DNA of 50,455 bases from Pseudomonas agronomica (GTDB lineage: Bacteria; Pseudomonadota; Gammaproteobacteria; Pseudomonadales; Pseudomonadaceae), in contig NZ_JAOSHO010000003.1 in assembly GCF_025917275.1 (NCBI RefSeq), positions 1 through 50,455 of the forward strand. The letters are read 5' to 3'. The position numbers and the translations under genes are program-made. Numbering within the stretch: position 1 is the first letter of the stretch; every line of letters starts with the position of its first letter. The notes under the pieces are model-generated. The model was given only the letters and a program-made list of their open reading frames with translations, had not been told where the DNA came from and did not search any database. This document shows, piece by piece, positions 30,380 through 38,768 of the stretch.

Positions 30380-32161
30380 ATGAAAATTTCGCACCCGCGT
30401 GTCTATGTCAGTGTGTTGGCCCTGGCGCTGTTGTTGGTTATTCCCCTGACGGCTGACTCACCGTTCATTTACCACCTGTTCATCTTGATCTGCAGTTATG
30501 CCGCGCTTGCCAGCGCCTGGAACATCGTGGGCGGTTTCGCCGGTCAGCTCTCGCTTGGCCATGCCGTGTTTTATGGAGTGGGCGCCTACACAACGACACT
30601 GCTGATGATCAATCTCGGCATCAGCCCATGGATTGGGATGTTTGTTGGCGCGATCCTGTCGTCCATCGTGGCGGTGCTGATCAGTTGGCCATGCTTCAGG
30701 TTGCGCGGGCCGTTTTTTGCCTTGGCAACGATTGCGGTGTTGGAGGTTGTGCGTTTGATGGCGATCAACCAACACGACGTGACGGGCGGCGCCGCAGGCT
30801 TGGGCGTCCCCCTCAAGTTGGGCGTCGAGTGGATGCTGTTTCGCCCTCGCTGGCCTTACCTGCTGATCGCCTTTGGCTTCCTGATCATTACCCTGGCCGT
30901 GTCGTGGAAGATCAAGAACTCCCGTCTGGGCTACTACCTGATTGCTGTTCGCGAACGTGAAGACGCGGCGCATGCGGTGGGTGTGAACTCGGTCAAGGTC
31001 AAACTGATCGCCGTGATCCTGTCGGCATTCCTCACCAGCCTGGTGGGCAGTTTCCATGCGATGTACCTGACCTTCATCGAACCCGGCTCAATGTTTTCCC
31101 TGGAGATGTCCATCCAGATCGCCATGTTTGCCCTCATTGGCGGATTGGGCACGGTCTCGGGTCCTCTGATCGGGACGATGCTGGTGCTGCCATTGGCAGA
31201 GTTGGCGCGCGGCTGGTTGGGGGACTTGAGCAGCGGTGTACATGGCCTGGTCTACGGCGTCGTGTTGGTGGTCGTGGTGCTGACGATTCCTCAAGGCGTG
31301 GTGGGACGATTCGGTGCGCGCGTGTTTGGCTGGATCGACGCCTTGCCCGGCGGTCGCCGCCCCGTTGAAGGTCCTGACGGAGCGATAAAGACACCTTTGC
31401 CCGAAGCATCCTCGGCCACACGGGGCGAGCCTATTCTGGTAGCGGAAAATCTGCATAAGTACTTTGGTGGACTGCACGCCACAAACGACGTTTCACTCAG
31501 CCTGGCCGAGGGCGAAATCGTTGGCGTGATCGGTCCGAATGGCGCCGGCAAGACCACCGTCTTCAACCAGCTCTCCGGTTTTCTCTTGCCCTCCGAAGGC
31601 CAGGTCAAGGTTCGCCTGCGCAATGGCGAATGGGTGACCCCGAGCAGCCCGGCGGAATTCGCCAAGGCGGGTATTGGGCGCACCTTCCAGATCGTTCAGC
31701 CGTTCGCTGATCTGAGTGTCTGCGAAAACATCATGCTCGGTGCCTTCATGCACACGGCTGATGCCAAGCAGGCGAGGGTGGTCGCCGAGCAGGTCGCGGA
31801 ACTGACCGAACTCACCGCTCTGCTCGACACGCGGGCGCGCAACCTCACGGTCGGCGGTATGAAACGACTTGAAATGGCGCGTGCCCTGGCCACTCGTCCG
31901 CGAATCCTGTTGCTGGACGAAGTCATGGCCGGACTCAACCCGACAGATGTCGCCAAGGCGATCGCGGTCATTCGCAGGGTCCGCGATTCGGGCGTCAGCG
32001 TCTTGATGATCGAGCACCTCATGCAAGCCACGATGAGCTTGTCGGACCGTATTGTCGTGATCAGCTCGGGCGCGCTTCTCATGCAGGGCGCCCCCAACGA
32101 TGTGATCAGCGATCCCCAGGTCATCGAAGCGTATCTCGGCAAGGAGTACAGCCATGCTTAA
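30380..32161 (+). CDS. Fused ABC permease-ATPase, LivM-LivG
   Basis: A 593-residue natural fusion. Residues ~1-310 are a LivM permease (CSYAALASAWNIVGGFAGQ, LGYYLIAVREREDAAHAVGV, FALIGGLGTVSGPLIGT). A linker of about 35 residues leads to a LivG-type ATPase (~345-590). Walker A is at 385-393 (GPNGAGKTT), and Walker B has Asp513 and Glu514 (LLLDEVMAGL). The signature is the degenerate LTVGGMKRLEMARAL. The ATG at 30380 lies seven bases after AAGGAG; the ATG at 30374 directly follows it. No stop or frameshift separates the halves, so the fusion appears genuine. The last 8 bp overlap livF. Confidence 0.9.
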   Translation: MKISHPRVYVSVLALALLLVIPLTADSPFIYHLFILICSYAALASAWNIVGGFAGQLSLGHAVFYGVGAYTTTLLMINLGISPWIGMFVGAILSSIVAVLISWPCFRLRGPFFALATIAVLEVVRLMAINQHDVTGGAAGLGVPLKLGVEWMLFRPRWPYLLIAFGFLIITLAVSWKIKNSRLGYYLIAVREREDAAHAVGVNSVKVKLIAVILSAFLTSLVGSFHAMYLTFIEPGSMFSLEMSIQIAMFALIGGLGTVSGPLIGTMLVLPLAELARGWLGDLSSGVHGLVYGVVLVVVVLTIPQGVVGRFGARVFGWIDALPGGRRPVEGPDGAIKTPLPEASSATRGEPILVAENLHKYFGGLHATNDVSLSLAEGEIVGVIGPNGAGKTTVFNQLSGFLLPSEGQVKVRLRNGEWVTPSSPAEFAKAGIGRTFQIVQPFADLSVCENIMLGAFMHTADAKQARVVAEQVAELTELTALLDTRARNLTVGGMKRLEMARALATRPRILLLDEVMAGLNPTDVAKAIAVIRRVRDSGVSVLMIEHLMQATMSLSDRIVVISSGALLMQGAPNDVISDPQVIEAYLGKEYSHA

Positions 32162-32858
32162 ACTCAATAACATCCATAGCGGGTATGGCGGCACTGAAAT
32201 CCTTCGCGGCGTGTCCTTCGAGGTCAATGCCGGGGAGGTCGTCACCATCGTTGGCGCAAACGGTGCCGGTAAAACCACGACCTTGCGCAGCTTGTGCGGC
32301 ATTGTCACGCCTTCCCAGGGCACGATCGAATTCGAAGGACAACGCATCGAGGGCAATCGCCCGGATCAGATTGTCGATGCGGGCCTCACGTTGATTCCAG
32401 AAGGGCGGCAGTTGTTTCCCTTCATCAGCGTGCGCGACAACCTGTTGATGGGCGCCTACAAACGCAGCGCTCGGGCGGGCTACAAGAAGCGTCTCGACGA
32501 TGTCCTCGATCTTTTCCCGCGGGTCCGCGAGCGCTTGGATCAGAACGCCGGGACGCTCTCGGGCGGCGAGCAGCAAATGGTCGCCATTGCCCGTGGCCTG
32601 ATGGCCGAACCTAAATTGCTGATGTTTGACGAGCCGTCGCTGGGCCTGTCTCCGCTGCTCGTTTCCCAAGTATTCGAGATCATCAACAAGATCCTGCAGT
32701 TGGGCACCACCGTGCTGATCGTCGAGCAGAACATCGTCCATACCCTGCGCATTGCTGATCGCGGCTATGTGCTCGAAAACGGCGAAGTCGTGCTGAGCGG
32801 CACCGGTCAGGAGTTGCTTGAGAACCCTCACGTCAAGCGTGCCTACCTGGGCCTTTGA
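32154..32858 (+). CDS. ABC transporter ATPase, LivF type
   Basis: A 234-residue nucleotide-binding subunit. It shows Walker A (GANGAGKTT), signature LSGGEQQMVAIARGL, Walker B (LLMFDEPSLGLSP) and the H-loop region (IVEQNI). Its ATG overlaps the stop of livMG by 8 bp, which indicates translational coupling. It completes a heteromeric importer with the LivK, LivH and LivM-LivG proteins. Confidence 0.92.
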   Translation: MLKLNNIHSGYGGTEILRGVSFEVNAGEVVTIVGANGAGKTTTLRSLCGIVTPSQGTIEFEGQRIEGNRPDQIVDAGLTLIPEGRQLFPFISVRDNLLMGAYKRSARAGYKKRLDDVLDLFPRVRERLDQNAGTLSGGEQQMVAIARGLMAEPKLLMFDEPSLGLSPLLVSQVFEIINKILQLGTTVLIVEQNIVHTLRIADRGYVLENGEVVLSGTGQELLENPHVKRAYLGL

Positions 32859-32890
32859 CTATCAGTTTTGCAATAAGACGAGGACAGGTC

Positions 32891-33661
32891 ATGACAGATT
32901 CCAGACACTCCGGTCGTACCGTACTGGTCACCGGCGCCGGCAGCGGCATCGGCGCGGCCATTGCGCAGTTGTACTGCGAGGAAGGCGCCGTGGTGGCGCT
33001 GGTCGATGCTGACGCCGCGAAGGTGCAACAGCACGCCGAGTCACTGCGCGAAGCAGGTTTTACAGTCGGCTGGGCGCAGGCCGATGTTGCGGATTATCAA
33101 GCGTGCGCTGATGCCTGTGAACGCTTGATCGACGAATTGGGCCCGATCGATACCTTGATCAACAACGCCGGTATATCGCCCAAACACGACGGCACGCCTG
33201 CACCGATCTGGACGATGGCACCCGAGGAGTGGCAGCGGGTGGTCGATATCAACCTCAACGGCTCTTTCAACCTCGTCCGAGTGCTGGCACCGGGCATGGT
33301 GGAGCGCCGCTTCGGGCGCATCGTCAACATGTCCTCGGTGGCTGGCAGCGCGTTTTTGCCGATTGTCGCGGCTCACTACAGCGCCACCAAGGCGGCGATC
33401 ATCGGTTTTACCCGTCACCTGGCCGGCGAGCTGGGGCCGTTCGGAATCACGGCAAATGCGTTGGCGCCAGGGCGGATTGAAACCCCTTTGCTCAAGACCG
33501 TTTCAGCACAGGCCAATCAGGCCGTTGTCGACGAGACGCCGTTGCGCCGGCTGGGCACTCCGCTGGAAGTGGCCCGGGCCGCGTGTTTTCTCACCTCCAG
33601 TGAAAGCGATTTTATTACCGGCCAAGTCGTCGACGTGGCGGGCGGATGGTTGATGCGATGA
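32891..33661 (+). CDS. Short-chain dehydrogenase/reductase
   Basis: A 256-residue classical SDR. It has the cofactor motif TGAGSGIG, the NNAG motif (LINNAGISP), catalytic Ser (NMSSVAGSAF) and the YSATK dyad, with the C-terminal end DVAGGWLMR. An Asp after beta-2 (LVDAD) suggests a preference for NAD(H). It probably oxidises a secondary alcohol of the imported substrate. The ATG at 32891 follows ACAGGTC, 32 bp after livF in the same operon. Confidence 0.9.
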   Translation: MTDSRHSGRTVLVTGAGSGIGAAIAQLYCEEGAVVALVDADAAKVQQHAESLREAGFTVGWAQADVADYQACADACERLIDELGPIDTLINNAGISPKHDGTPAPIWTMAPEEWQRVVDINLNGSFNLVRVLAPGMVERRFGRIVNMSSVAGSAFLPIVAAHYSATKAAIIGFTRHLAGELGPFGITANALAPGRIETPLLKTVSAQANQAVVDETPLRRLGTPLEVARAACFLTSSESDFITGQVVDVAGGWLMR

Positions 33662-33712
33662 CTGGTGAAGTCGCTCGGTTTCACACGGTAGCCACTCTTG
33701 AGGGCGTCGATC

Positions 33713-34828
33713 ATGGTTAAAACAATGGGTTTCCCCGGACGGTACGAGCAGGGGCCTGGCGCTTTGAAACAGTTAGGCAGGGTACTGACGGACATGGGGC
33801 GAGCGCGTCCGCTGGTGCTGTGCGATGAGTTTGTTGCCCGGCATTTATGGCCGCAGGTCGGCGCTGCCTTGCAAGCGGACGGCTTCGCGGCTTTGCACAT
33901 TGAGTTCCCGGGTGAGTGCACGCGTGCGGCCATCGCCCGGCTGTCGGAACAAGCCTTGATTCACTCGCCGGACACCATCATCGCGCTGGGTGGCGGCAAG
34001 ACCATCGATACGGCGAAAGGCCTGGCGGTCAACCTTGATGTCCCGATCATCGTCTGCCCGACCATTGCGTCGAGCGATGCCCCCACCAGTCGATTGATCG
34101 TCCTCTACGACGATGATCATAAAGTGGTCGGGGTGGAATTCCTGAAGATGAATCCCTCTGCGGTCATCGTTGATACTCACGTCATCGCTCAGGCACCGGC
34201 GCGTTTTTTTGCTGCGGGTATTGGCGACGCCATCAGTAAAAAATTCGAAGCCCATCAGTGCCACTCCGCAGGCGGCAATAACTCCTTCGGAACACCGGCG
34301 CTGCACACCGCGCTGATGCTGACCACTATGGTTTTCGACACGCTGATGCAGTCTGGCGTGTCGGCTTACCAGGCTGTCTGTCGTAAAGAAGTCAACGACG
34401 ACGTCGAACGGGTCATCGAAGGCACCGTGTTGATCAGCGGTGTGGGTTTTGAAAGTGGTGGGCTGTCCCTGTCCCACGCACTGGTACGAGGGTTGACGGC
34501 CATACCGGCGATGGCGTCGATGCTGCACGGTGAGTTGGTGGCTTTCGGCACGTTGGTCCAGATGGCGGTGGAGGGGCGTCCCGTCGAGGAGATCGATAAG
34601 GTTGCCCGCCTGCTGCGTGATGTGAAGCTGCCCGTCACATTCGCCGAATTGGGGCAGAACACTCCGTTCACCACCGCTCAGATCGACACCATGGTGCAGG
34701 CGACCTTATCGGCTGCCTACGCCAGGAACATGAATCCGCCCTTGAATTACGAGCGCCTTGTCAGTGGGTTGGCAGCGGCTGACCACATAGGCTCGCGCCT
34801 GAAAAACGTGACGTCATCCGCCTTGTGA
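33713..34828 (+). CDS. Iron-containing alcohol dehydrogenase, glycerol-dehydrogenase-like
   Basis: A 371-residue group III metal-dependent dehydrogenase. The NAD-binding GGGK motif is present (ALGGGKTIDTAKGLA). The metal site is formed by an Asp in GIGDAISKK and His residues in LSHALVRG and MLHGELVAFG. It is closest in pattern to GldA-type enzymes, which oxidise vicinal diols at the secondary hydroxyl. In this operon a diol or hydroxyketone substrate is plausible, but the exact compound is unknown. The ATG at 33713 has AGGG upstream; a TTG five codons earlier is less likely. It sits 51 bp after the SDR gene. Confidence 0.85.
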   Translation: MVKTMGFPGRYEQGPGALKQLGRVLTDMGRARPLVLCDEFVARHLWPQVGAALQADGFAALHIEFPGECTRAAIARLSEQALIHSPDTIIALGGGKTIDTAKGLAVNLDVPIIVCPTIASSDAPTSRLIVLYDDDHKVVGVEFLKMNPSAVIVDTHVIAQAPARFFAAGIGDAISKKFEAHQCHSAGGNNSFGTPALHTALMLTTMVFDTLMQSGVSAYQAVCRKEVNDDVERVIEGTVLISGVGFESGGLSLSHALVRGLTAIPAMASMLHGELVAFGTLVQMAVEGRPVEEIDKVARLLRDVKLPVTFAELGQNTPFTTAQIDTMVQATLSAAYARNMNPPLNYERLVSGLAAADHIGSRLKNVTSSAL

Positions 34829-34887
34829 ACCGCTGTTATTCAACGGCCACCTTGCGGCTTTACAACTATAAAAGTGAGATCGAAGAA

Positions 34888-35850
34888 ATGAACGAAAAAA
34901 CGGTGCCTCATGTTCATGAACTGCTGAAAGACTCGCCAAAAAACTGGGGCAAGTGGGGCCCGGATGACGAAGTAGGTGCCCTCAATTATCTGACGGGTGT
35001 TGAAGTGCTCAAGGGCGTCGCCGAGGTCAGGCAAGGCAAGACCTTCACGTTGCAAGTGCGAATGGCCGACCCAAAAGGCGACCCGATCTGGCCGGGGCGC
35101 TCGCAGGCGAAGCGGATGAATGTCATGGACCGGGGCCATTACAACTGCGGCAAGGGACCGCACTTTCCGGGCTCCTATGAATATGCCGATGACGTGATGT
35201 TTTTCCATCTGCAAGGGTCGACCCAATACGATGCGCTGGGGCACGTCTGGTACGACGATCAAATCTGGAATGGCTACAGCGCTGATACCACCATCGGTTC
35301 ACTCGCCAAGGCCAGCGTCGCGCCGATCGGCGAGCGAGGCGTCGTGGGGCGCGGGGTGCTGATCGACATGGCGCGTTTTCGCGGTAAGGACGTACTCGAT
35401 CCAGGCGAGACGTTCAATCACCTGGACTTGATGGATGCCGCGCACGCCCAGGGCGTAACCATTCAAAAGCGCGACATCCTGATCATCAGGACGGGCTGGA
35501 TCGGCTCTTTTTACTATCGGGATCCAGAGGAGTTCTATAAGGATTTCATCGAGCCCGGACTTACCTACAGTCCGGAGTTGGTCAATTGGTTTCACGAGAT
35601 GGAAATTCCCAATCTCGTGACGGACACCATTGCCAACGAAGTGACCGTTGACCCTGTGTCGGGCGTGGCGTTGCCTCTTCATAACGCGCTGATGCGTAAC
35701 CTGGGCGTCACGCTGACCGAAATCGCACAACTGGACCCTCTGGCGGCGGATTGCGCCGAGGATAACCAATGGACATTTCTTTATACGGCCGCGCCTTTGA
35801 AAGTGGTGGGCGGTACGGGGGCGCCGGTCAACCCGATCGTGATCAAGTAG
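34888..35850 (+). CDS. Cyclase-family hydrolase (PF04199)
   Basis: A 320-residue member of the cyclase/kynurenine-formamidase-like metal hydrolases. The family metal motif appears as HLQGSTQYDALGH (His107, Asp115, His119). The second His of the canonical HxGTHxD is Gln here, a variant I associate with a longer subgroup of this family. Members hydrolyse amides, lactones or cyclic imides such as isatin or formylkynurenine. The start at 34888 (MNEKTVPHVHELL) gives the usual length. It is the last gene of the ABC operon and is followed by a strong terminator. Confidence 0.85.
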   Translation: MNEKTVPHVHELLKDSPKNWGKWGPDDEVGALNYLTGVEVLKGVAEVRQGKTFTLQVRMADPKGDPIWPGRSQAKRMNVMDRGHYNCGKGPHFPGSYEYADDVMFFHLQGSTQYDALGHVWYDDQIWNGYSADTTIGSLAKASVAPIGERGVVGRGVLIDMARFRGKDVLDPGETFNHLDLMDAAHAQGVTIQKRDILIIRTGWIGSFYYRDPEEFYKDFIEPGLTYSPELVNWFHEMEIPNLVTDTIANEVTVDPVSGVALPLHNALMRNLGVTLTEIAQLDPLAADCAEDNQWTFLYTAAPLKVVGGTGAPVNPIVIK

Positions 35851-35862
35851 GTGCAACGCTTT

Positions 35863-35888
35863 AGGGGATCGGTCGATCCCCTCTTTTT
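35863..35888 (+). terminator. Rho-independent terminator after the ABC operon
   Basis: The 8-bp stem AGGGGATC/GATCCCCT (35863-35870 and 35875-35882) with a GGTC loop is followed by a T-rich tract (tctttttct). It lies 13 bp after the cyclase stop and separates the operon from the lacI-type gene. Confidence 0.88.
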
Positions 35889-35999
35889 CTGCATTCAAAT
35901 GACCCCTTCGAATTTAAATAGTTGTTAGCATGACGACCGGTCCCGTCTCGAACAATCGAGGCCAGGAAGCCGAGCCGATCAAGGAATGCTGACCTTGCG

Positions 36000-37022
36000 A
36001 TGAAAAATATTGAAAAGCCCAAACTCAAAGACGTTGCCGAACTAGCGGGCGTTTCCATTGGCAGTGCGTCCCGTGCACTCTCGACTCCGCATCTGGTCAA
36101 GCCGGCGACGCTCGAAAAAGTGGCGGCGGCGGTGCTCAAGCTCGGTTATGTTCGAGATGGAGCCGCAAGAGCACTCGCTTCGCGCCGGACTCATAGCATC
36201 GGCGCCATTTTCCCCACCTTCAACATCCCCGTTTTCGCCGACGCCGTGCAGGCGCTTCAGCAGCGCCTGAATGAACTGGGTTACCACCTGATTATTTCCT
36301 CACATGAATACGATCCGGAACGTGAGCTGATCAGTGTGCGCAACATGATCGAGCGCGGCGTCGAGGGTTTGCTGCTGGTCGGGACCGAGCATCGGCCTGC
36401 GGTTTATGACGCACTGAATGCCTCGCATTGCCCCTTCATCCTGATGTGGTCATTGGATGGTTCTCACCCTCACCATTGCGTCGGCTTCAGCAACGAGGAG
36501 GGCGGGCGCATGGTAGCCAGGCATCTCCTGGACCTGGGCCACAAGGACATTGCGATGATCAGTGGCGTTGTGGCCTATAACGAGCGGGCCAAGTACCGGC
36601 TCAAGGGCGTGACGCAGACATTGAAGGACGCAGGGATCGAGCTTGCGCCCAATCGGATCATCGAGCAGCCGTTTACGCTGGAGGGCGGCCGAGCGGGGCT
36701 CAGGATGGCAATGGAGTTGACGCCCAGGCCCACTGCGATTGTCTGCAGTACGGACGTCACCTGCATGGGCGCCATAGCAGAGGCACGCTTGCAAGGCATC
36801 GATGTGCCGTCGCAATTGTCGATCACGGGGTTTGATGACATGGAGTTCGCAGCGGTCTCGGTACCTGCGCTCACGACTGTTCGCGTGCCTGCCACGGACA
36901 TTGGCATCAGCAGCGCCAGCAACATCGTTGCGATGATTGAAGGTCGTCCGGTCGCCAAGCGTGATCGCGTACAGATTGACCTGATCGTCAGACAGAGCAC
37001 TGCCCCTGCAAAGGCCTGGTAG
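36000..37022 (+). CDS. LacI/GalR family transcriptional regulator
   Basis: A 340-residue LacI-type repressor. The helix-turn-helix and hinge lie at about 7-60 (KLKDVAELAGVSIGSASRAL, GYVRDGAARALASRR). The periplasmic-binding-like ligand domain spans about 60-335 (IGAIFPTFNIPVFADAVQ; AIVCSTDVTCMGAIAEA). It is the best candidate to bind the three TGAA-CG-TTCA palindromes upstream of the ABC operon. The start is the ATG at 36000. LacI regulators usually sense sugars or polyols, but some respond to aromatic or other catabolic intermediates. Confidence 0.92.
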   Translation: MKNIEKPKLKDVAELAGVSIGSASRALSTPHLVKPATLEKVAAAVLKLGYVRDGAARALASRRTHSIGAIFPTFNIPVFADAVQALQQRLNELGYHLIISSHEYDPERELISVRNMIERGVEGLLLVGTEHRPAVYDALNASHCPFILMWSLDGSHPHHCVGFSNEEGGRMVARHLLDLGHKDIAMISGVVAYNERAKYRLKGVTQTLKDAGIELAPNRIIEQPFTLEGGRAGLRMAMELTPRPTAIVCSTDVTCMGAIAEARLQGIDVPSQLSITGFDDMEFAAVSVPALTTVRVPATDIGISSASNIVAMIEGRPVAKRDRVQIDLIVRQSTAPAKAW

Positions 37023-37055
37023 GGGCAAACAAAGATCCAGATTCATGCATGAAAT

Positions 37056-37076
37056 CCTGTGAGCGGACGTCACAGG
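37056..37076. promoter_or_regulatory. Inverted repeat CCTGTGA-N7-TCACAGG
   Basis: A perfect 7-bp inverted repeat with a 7-bp spacer, ending three bases before the shared 27-bp element. It resembles a CRP/Vfr half-site pair, but the spacer is one base longer than usual. A regulator specific to this cluster is equally possible. Confidence 0.5.
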
Positions 37077-37078
37077 TG

Positions 37079-37105
37079 GTGTGAATTTGTAGCTATTTTC
37101 ATCAA
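37079..37105. promoter_or_regulatory. Shared 27-bp element, copy 2, upstream of cupin
   Basis: It matches 24081-24107 at 23 of 27 positions and lies 89 bp before the cupin start. See the first copy for the conserved blocks. Confidence 0.6.
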
Positions 37106-37194
37106 GGTATCGCTGCCATAACCTTTCAGTCAGCCGAAATCAGGGCGCAACCAACGTGCTGTGAATTCGTGAATAAAAACCGAGAGGCCTGATA

Positions 37195-37731
37195 ATGAAT
37201 ACTCCTGTCAAACCCGATGAACTCGCGATTCCGTACCAGTTGCCCCAAGTCCCCTACATGACGCCTGATATGGTTCATCCTGGGGTCATGACCCAATGGC
37301 TCGAGGATGACGAGCTGTGGGTGCCGGTCACCAGATCCGTCTCCTTCAAACCGCTGCTGCTCAATACCAGTGGCGGTTATTACATCAACCTGCTGCGCGT
37401 GCGCCAGGCCGGCGTGCTTTCCCGTCACCGCCACACCGGTGGCGTGCATGCGATCGTCCTGAAGGGGCGCTGGTACTACCTCGAGCACGATTGGGTGGCC
37501 GAAGAAGGCTCCTTTGCGTATGAGCCGCCAGGTGAAACCCATACCCTTTTCGTACCTGAAGACGTGTCGGAAATGATCACCTGGTTCCACGTCCAAGGGG
37601 GCTACACTTACGTCGATCCCCAGGGCGTCGCAGTGGGCTACGAGGATGTCTTCACCAAGCTTGAGGCCGCCCGGGCACACTACAAGACATTGGGTTTGCC
37701 GGACGACTACATCGAGCAGTTCATTCGGTAA
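37195..37731 (+). CDS. Cupin dioxygenase, 2,4'-dihydroxyacetophenone dioxygenase family
   Basis: A 178-residue single-domain cupin. It has a three-His metal site of the type HxH...H: His78 and His80 (SRHRHTGG) and His116 (PPGETHTLF), with Glu97 nearby. Length and motif spacing match the 2,4'-dihydroxyacetophenone dioxygenase (DAD) family. Those non-haem iron enzymes cleave the C-C bond between the carbonyl and hydroxymethyl carbons of an aryl ketol, giving an aryl carboxylate and formate. Substrate identity here is inferred. The start has GAGAGG nine bases upstream. A hairpin terminator follows directly, so it is a monocistronic unit sharing an upstream element with the MFS gene. Confidence 0.8.
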   Translation: MNTPVKPDELAIPYQLPQVPYMTPDMVHPGVMTQWLEDDELWVPVTRSVSFKPLLLNTSGGYYINLLRVRQAGVLSRHRHTGGVHAIVLKGRWYYLEHDWVAEEGSFAYEPPGETHTLFVPEDVSEMITWFHVQGGYTYVDPQGVAVGYEDVFTKLEAARAHYKTLGLPDDYIEQFIR

Positions 37732-37744
37732 TCCGGACCGTATG

Positions 37745-37769
37745 AAAAACGCGCTTCGGCGCGTTTTTT
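37745..37769 (+). terminator. Rho-independent terminator after cupin gene
   Basis: AAAACGCGC-TTCG-GCGCGTTTT is a strong stem (37746-37754 and 37759-37767) with a UUCG tetraloop that runs into the T-tract. It lies 14 bp after the cupin stop. Confidence 0.92.
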
Positions 37770-37820
37770 CGATGGCTGTCCAGGGGAATATCAGCCTGAA
37801 TACTTACGCTTGGATAGGCT

Positions 37821-38768
37821 ATGGATAATTACTCCCAGCTACTCGCTTTTATCTGGTCTACCGAGTGCGGAAGCTTTTCTGCTGCCGCTCGCGCGCATCA
37901 CATCACTCCCTCGGCCGTCAGCAAGTTGATCACTCGCTTGGAGGACAGGCTGCAGGTTCGACTGTTCCAGAGAGGGTCGCGCATCCTCACGCTGACTGAG
38001 GAAGGGGCCGCCTACCTGCGCAGTGCCAAGGCCGTTGTCGAAGCGATGAACGAGGCCGATTCCCTGGCAGAAGCATTGCCCTCCAGAGTCAGTGGCACCC
38101 TTCGAATCCATACGATGACGTCCTTTGCCAAGCACCAGATCGTACCTTGGCTGCCTGAGTTCCTGGACTTGTATCCATCACTGGACGTCGAAATTCAGTT
38201 GGGCGCTCAATTTGTCGACCATTTTGAACAGGGCCTCGACATCGCCATCCACAGTGGAGTGCTGCCCAGTTCATCACGTATCGCCAAGCGCATAGGCGAA
38301 TGTCAGTGGCTGATCTGCGCGTCGCCCCAGTACCTCGCTGAGCATGGCACTCCCGCATCGCCAGCAGACCTGCTGGATCATCGCTGCTTCAACTTCAGCT
38401 TCGTGAGCCCTTGGAACAAGTGGTCGTTCCTTCAGGAGGGAGAGGGCGTATCAGTCCCGGTCAAAGCCAGTGCATCGTTCACTCAAGGTGATCTGCTGCG
38501 AGACATGGCGTTGTCAGGGGCTGGGGTCGTCAAACTGGCCGACTTTCACATCGGGCTCGACGTGAAAGCCGGAACGCTGGTGCCGCTGCTGGAGGATTTC
38601 AAATCGGGCGTCATCGAACCGATTTATTTGCTTTATTCCGATCGAAAACACCTGAGTCCGCGCATCCGGGTGTTTATCGACTTCTTTCAGAACAAGTGGC
38701 GCGAGAACCCTTGGAAGGTGAATTCGAGTTCAGGCGGAGCGTCCGTTTCAGTAGCGAACCATCACTGA
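37821..38768 (+). CDS. LysR family transcriptional regulator
   Basis: A 315-residue LysR protein. The helix-turn-helix is at about 5-62 (GSFSAAARAHHITPSAVSK, RLEDRLQVRLFQRG), with a substrate-binding domain at about 90-295. It follows the cupin terminator and is a candidate to control the cupin and MFS genes through the shared element. Its last 21 bp overlap the 3' end of the convergent aldehyde dehydrogenase gene. Confidence 0.92.
   Translation: MDNYSQLLAFIWSTECGSFSAAARAHHITPSAVSKLITRLEDRLQVRLFQRGSRILTLTEEGAAYLRSAKAVVEAMNEADSLAEALPSRVSGTLRIHTMTSFAKHQIVPWLPEFLDLYPSLDVEIQLGAQFVDHFEQGLDIAIHSGVLPSSSRIAKRIGECQWLICASPQYLAEHGTPASPADLLDHRCFNFSFVSPWNKWSFLQEGEGVSVPVKASASFTQGDLLRDMALSGAGVVKLADFHIGLDVKAGTLVPLLEDFKSGVIEPIYLLYSDRKHLSPRIRVFIDFFQNKWRENPWKVNSSSGGASVSVANHH

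Noticed and set aside
37056..37076. CRP/Vfr binding site
   Set aside because: The TGTGA/TCACA arms are perfect but the spacer is 7 bp rather than 6, so it is listed only as an inverted repeat.
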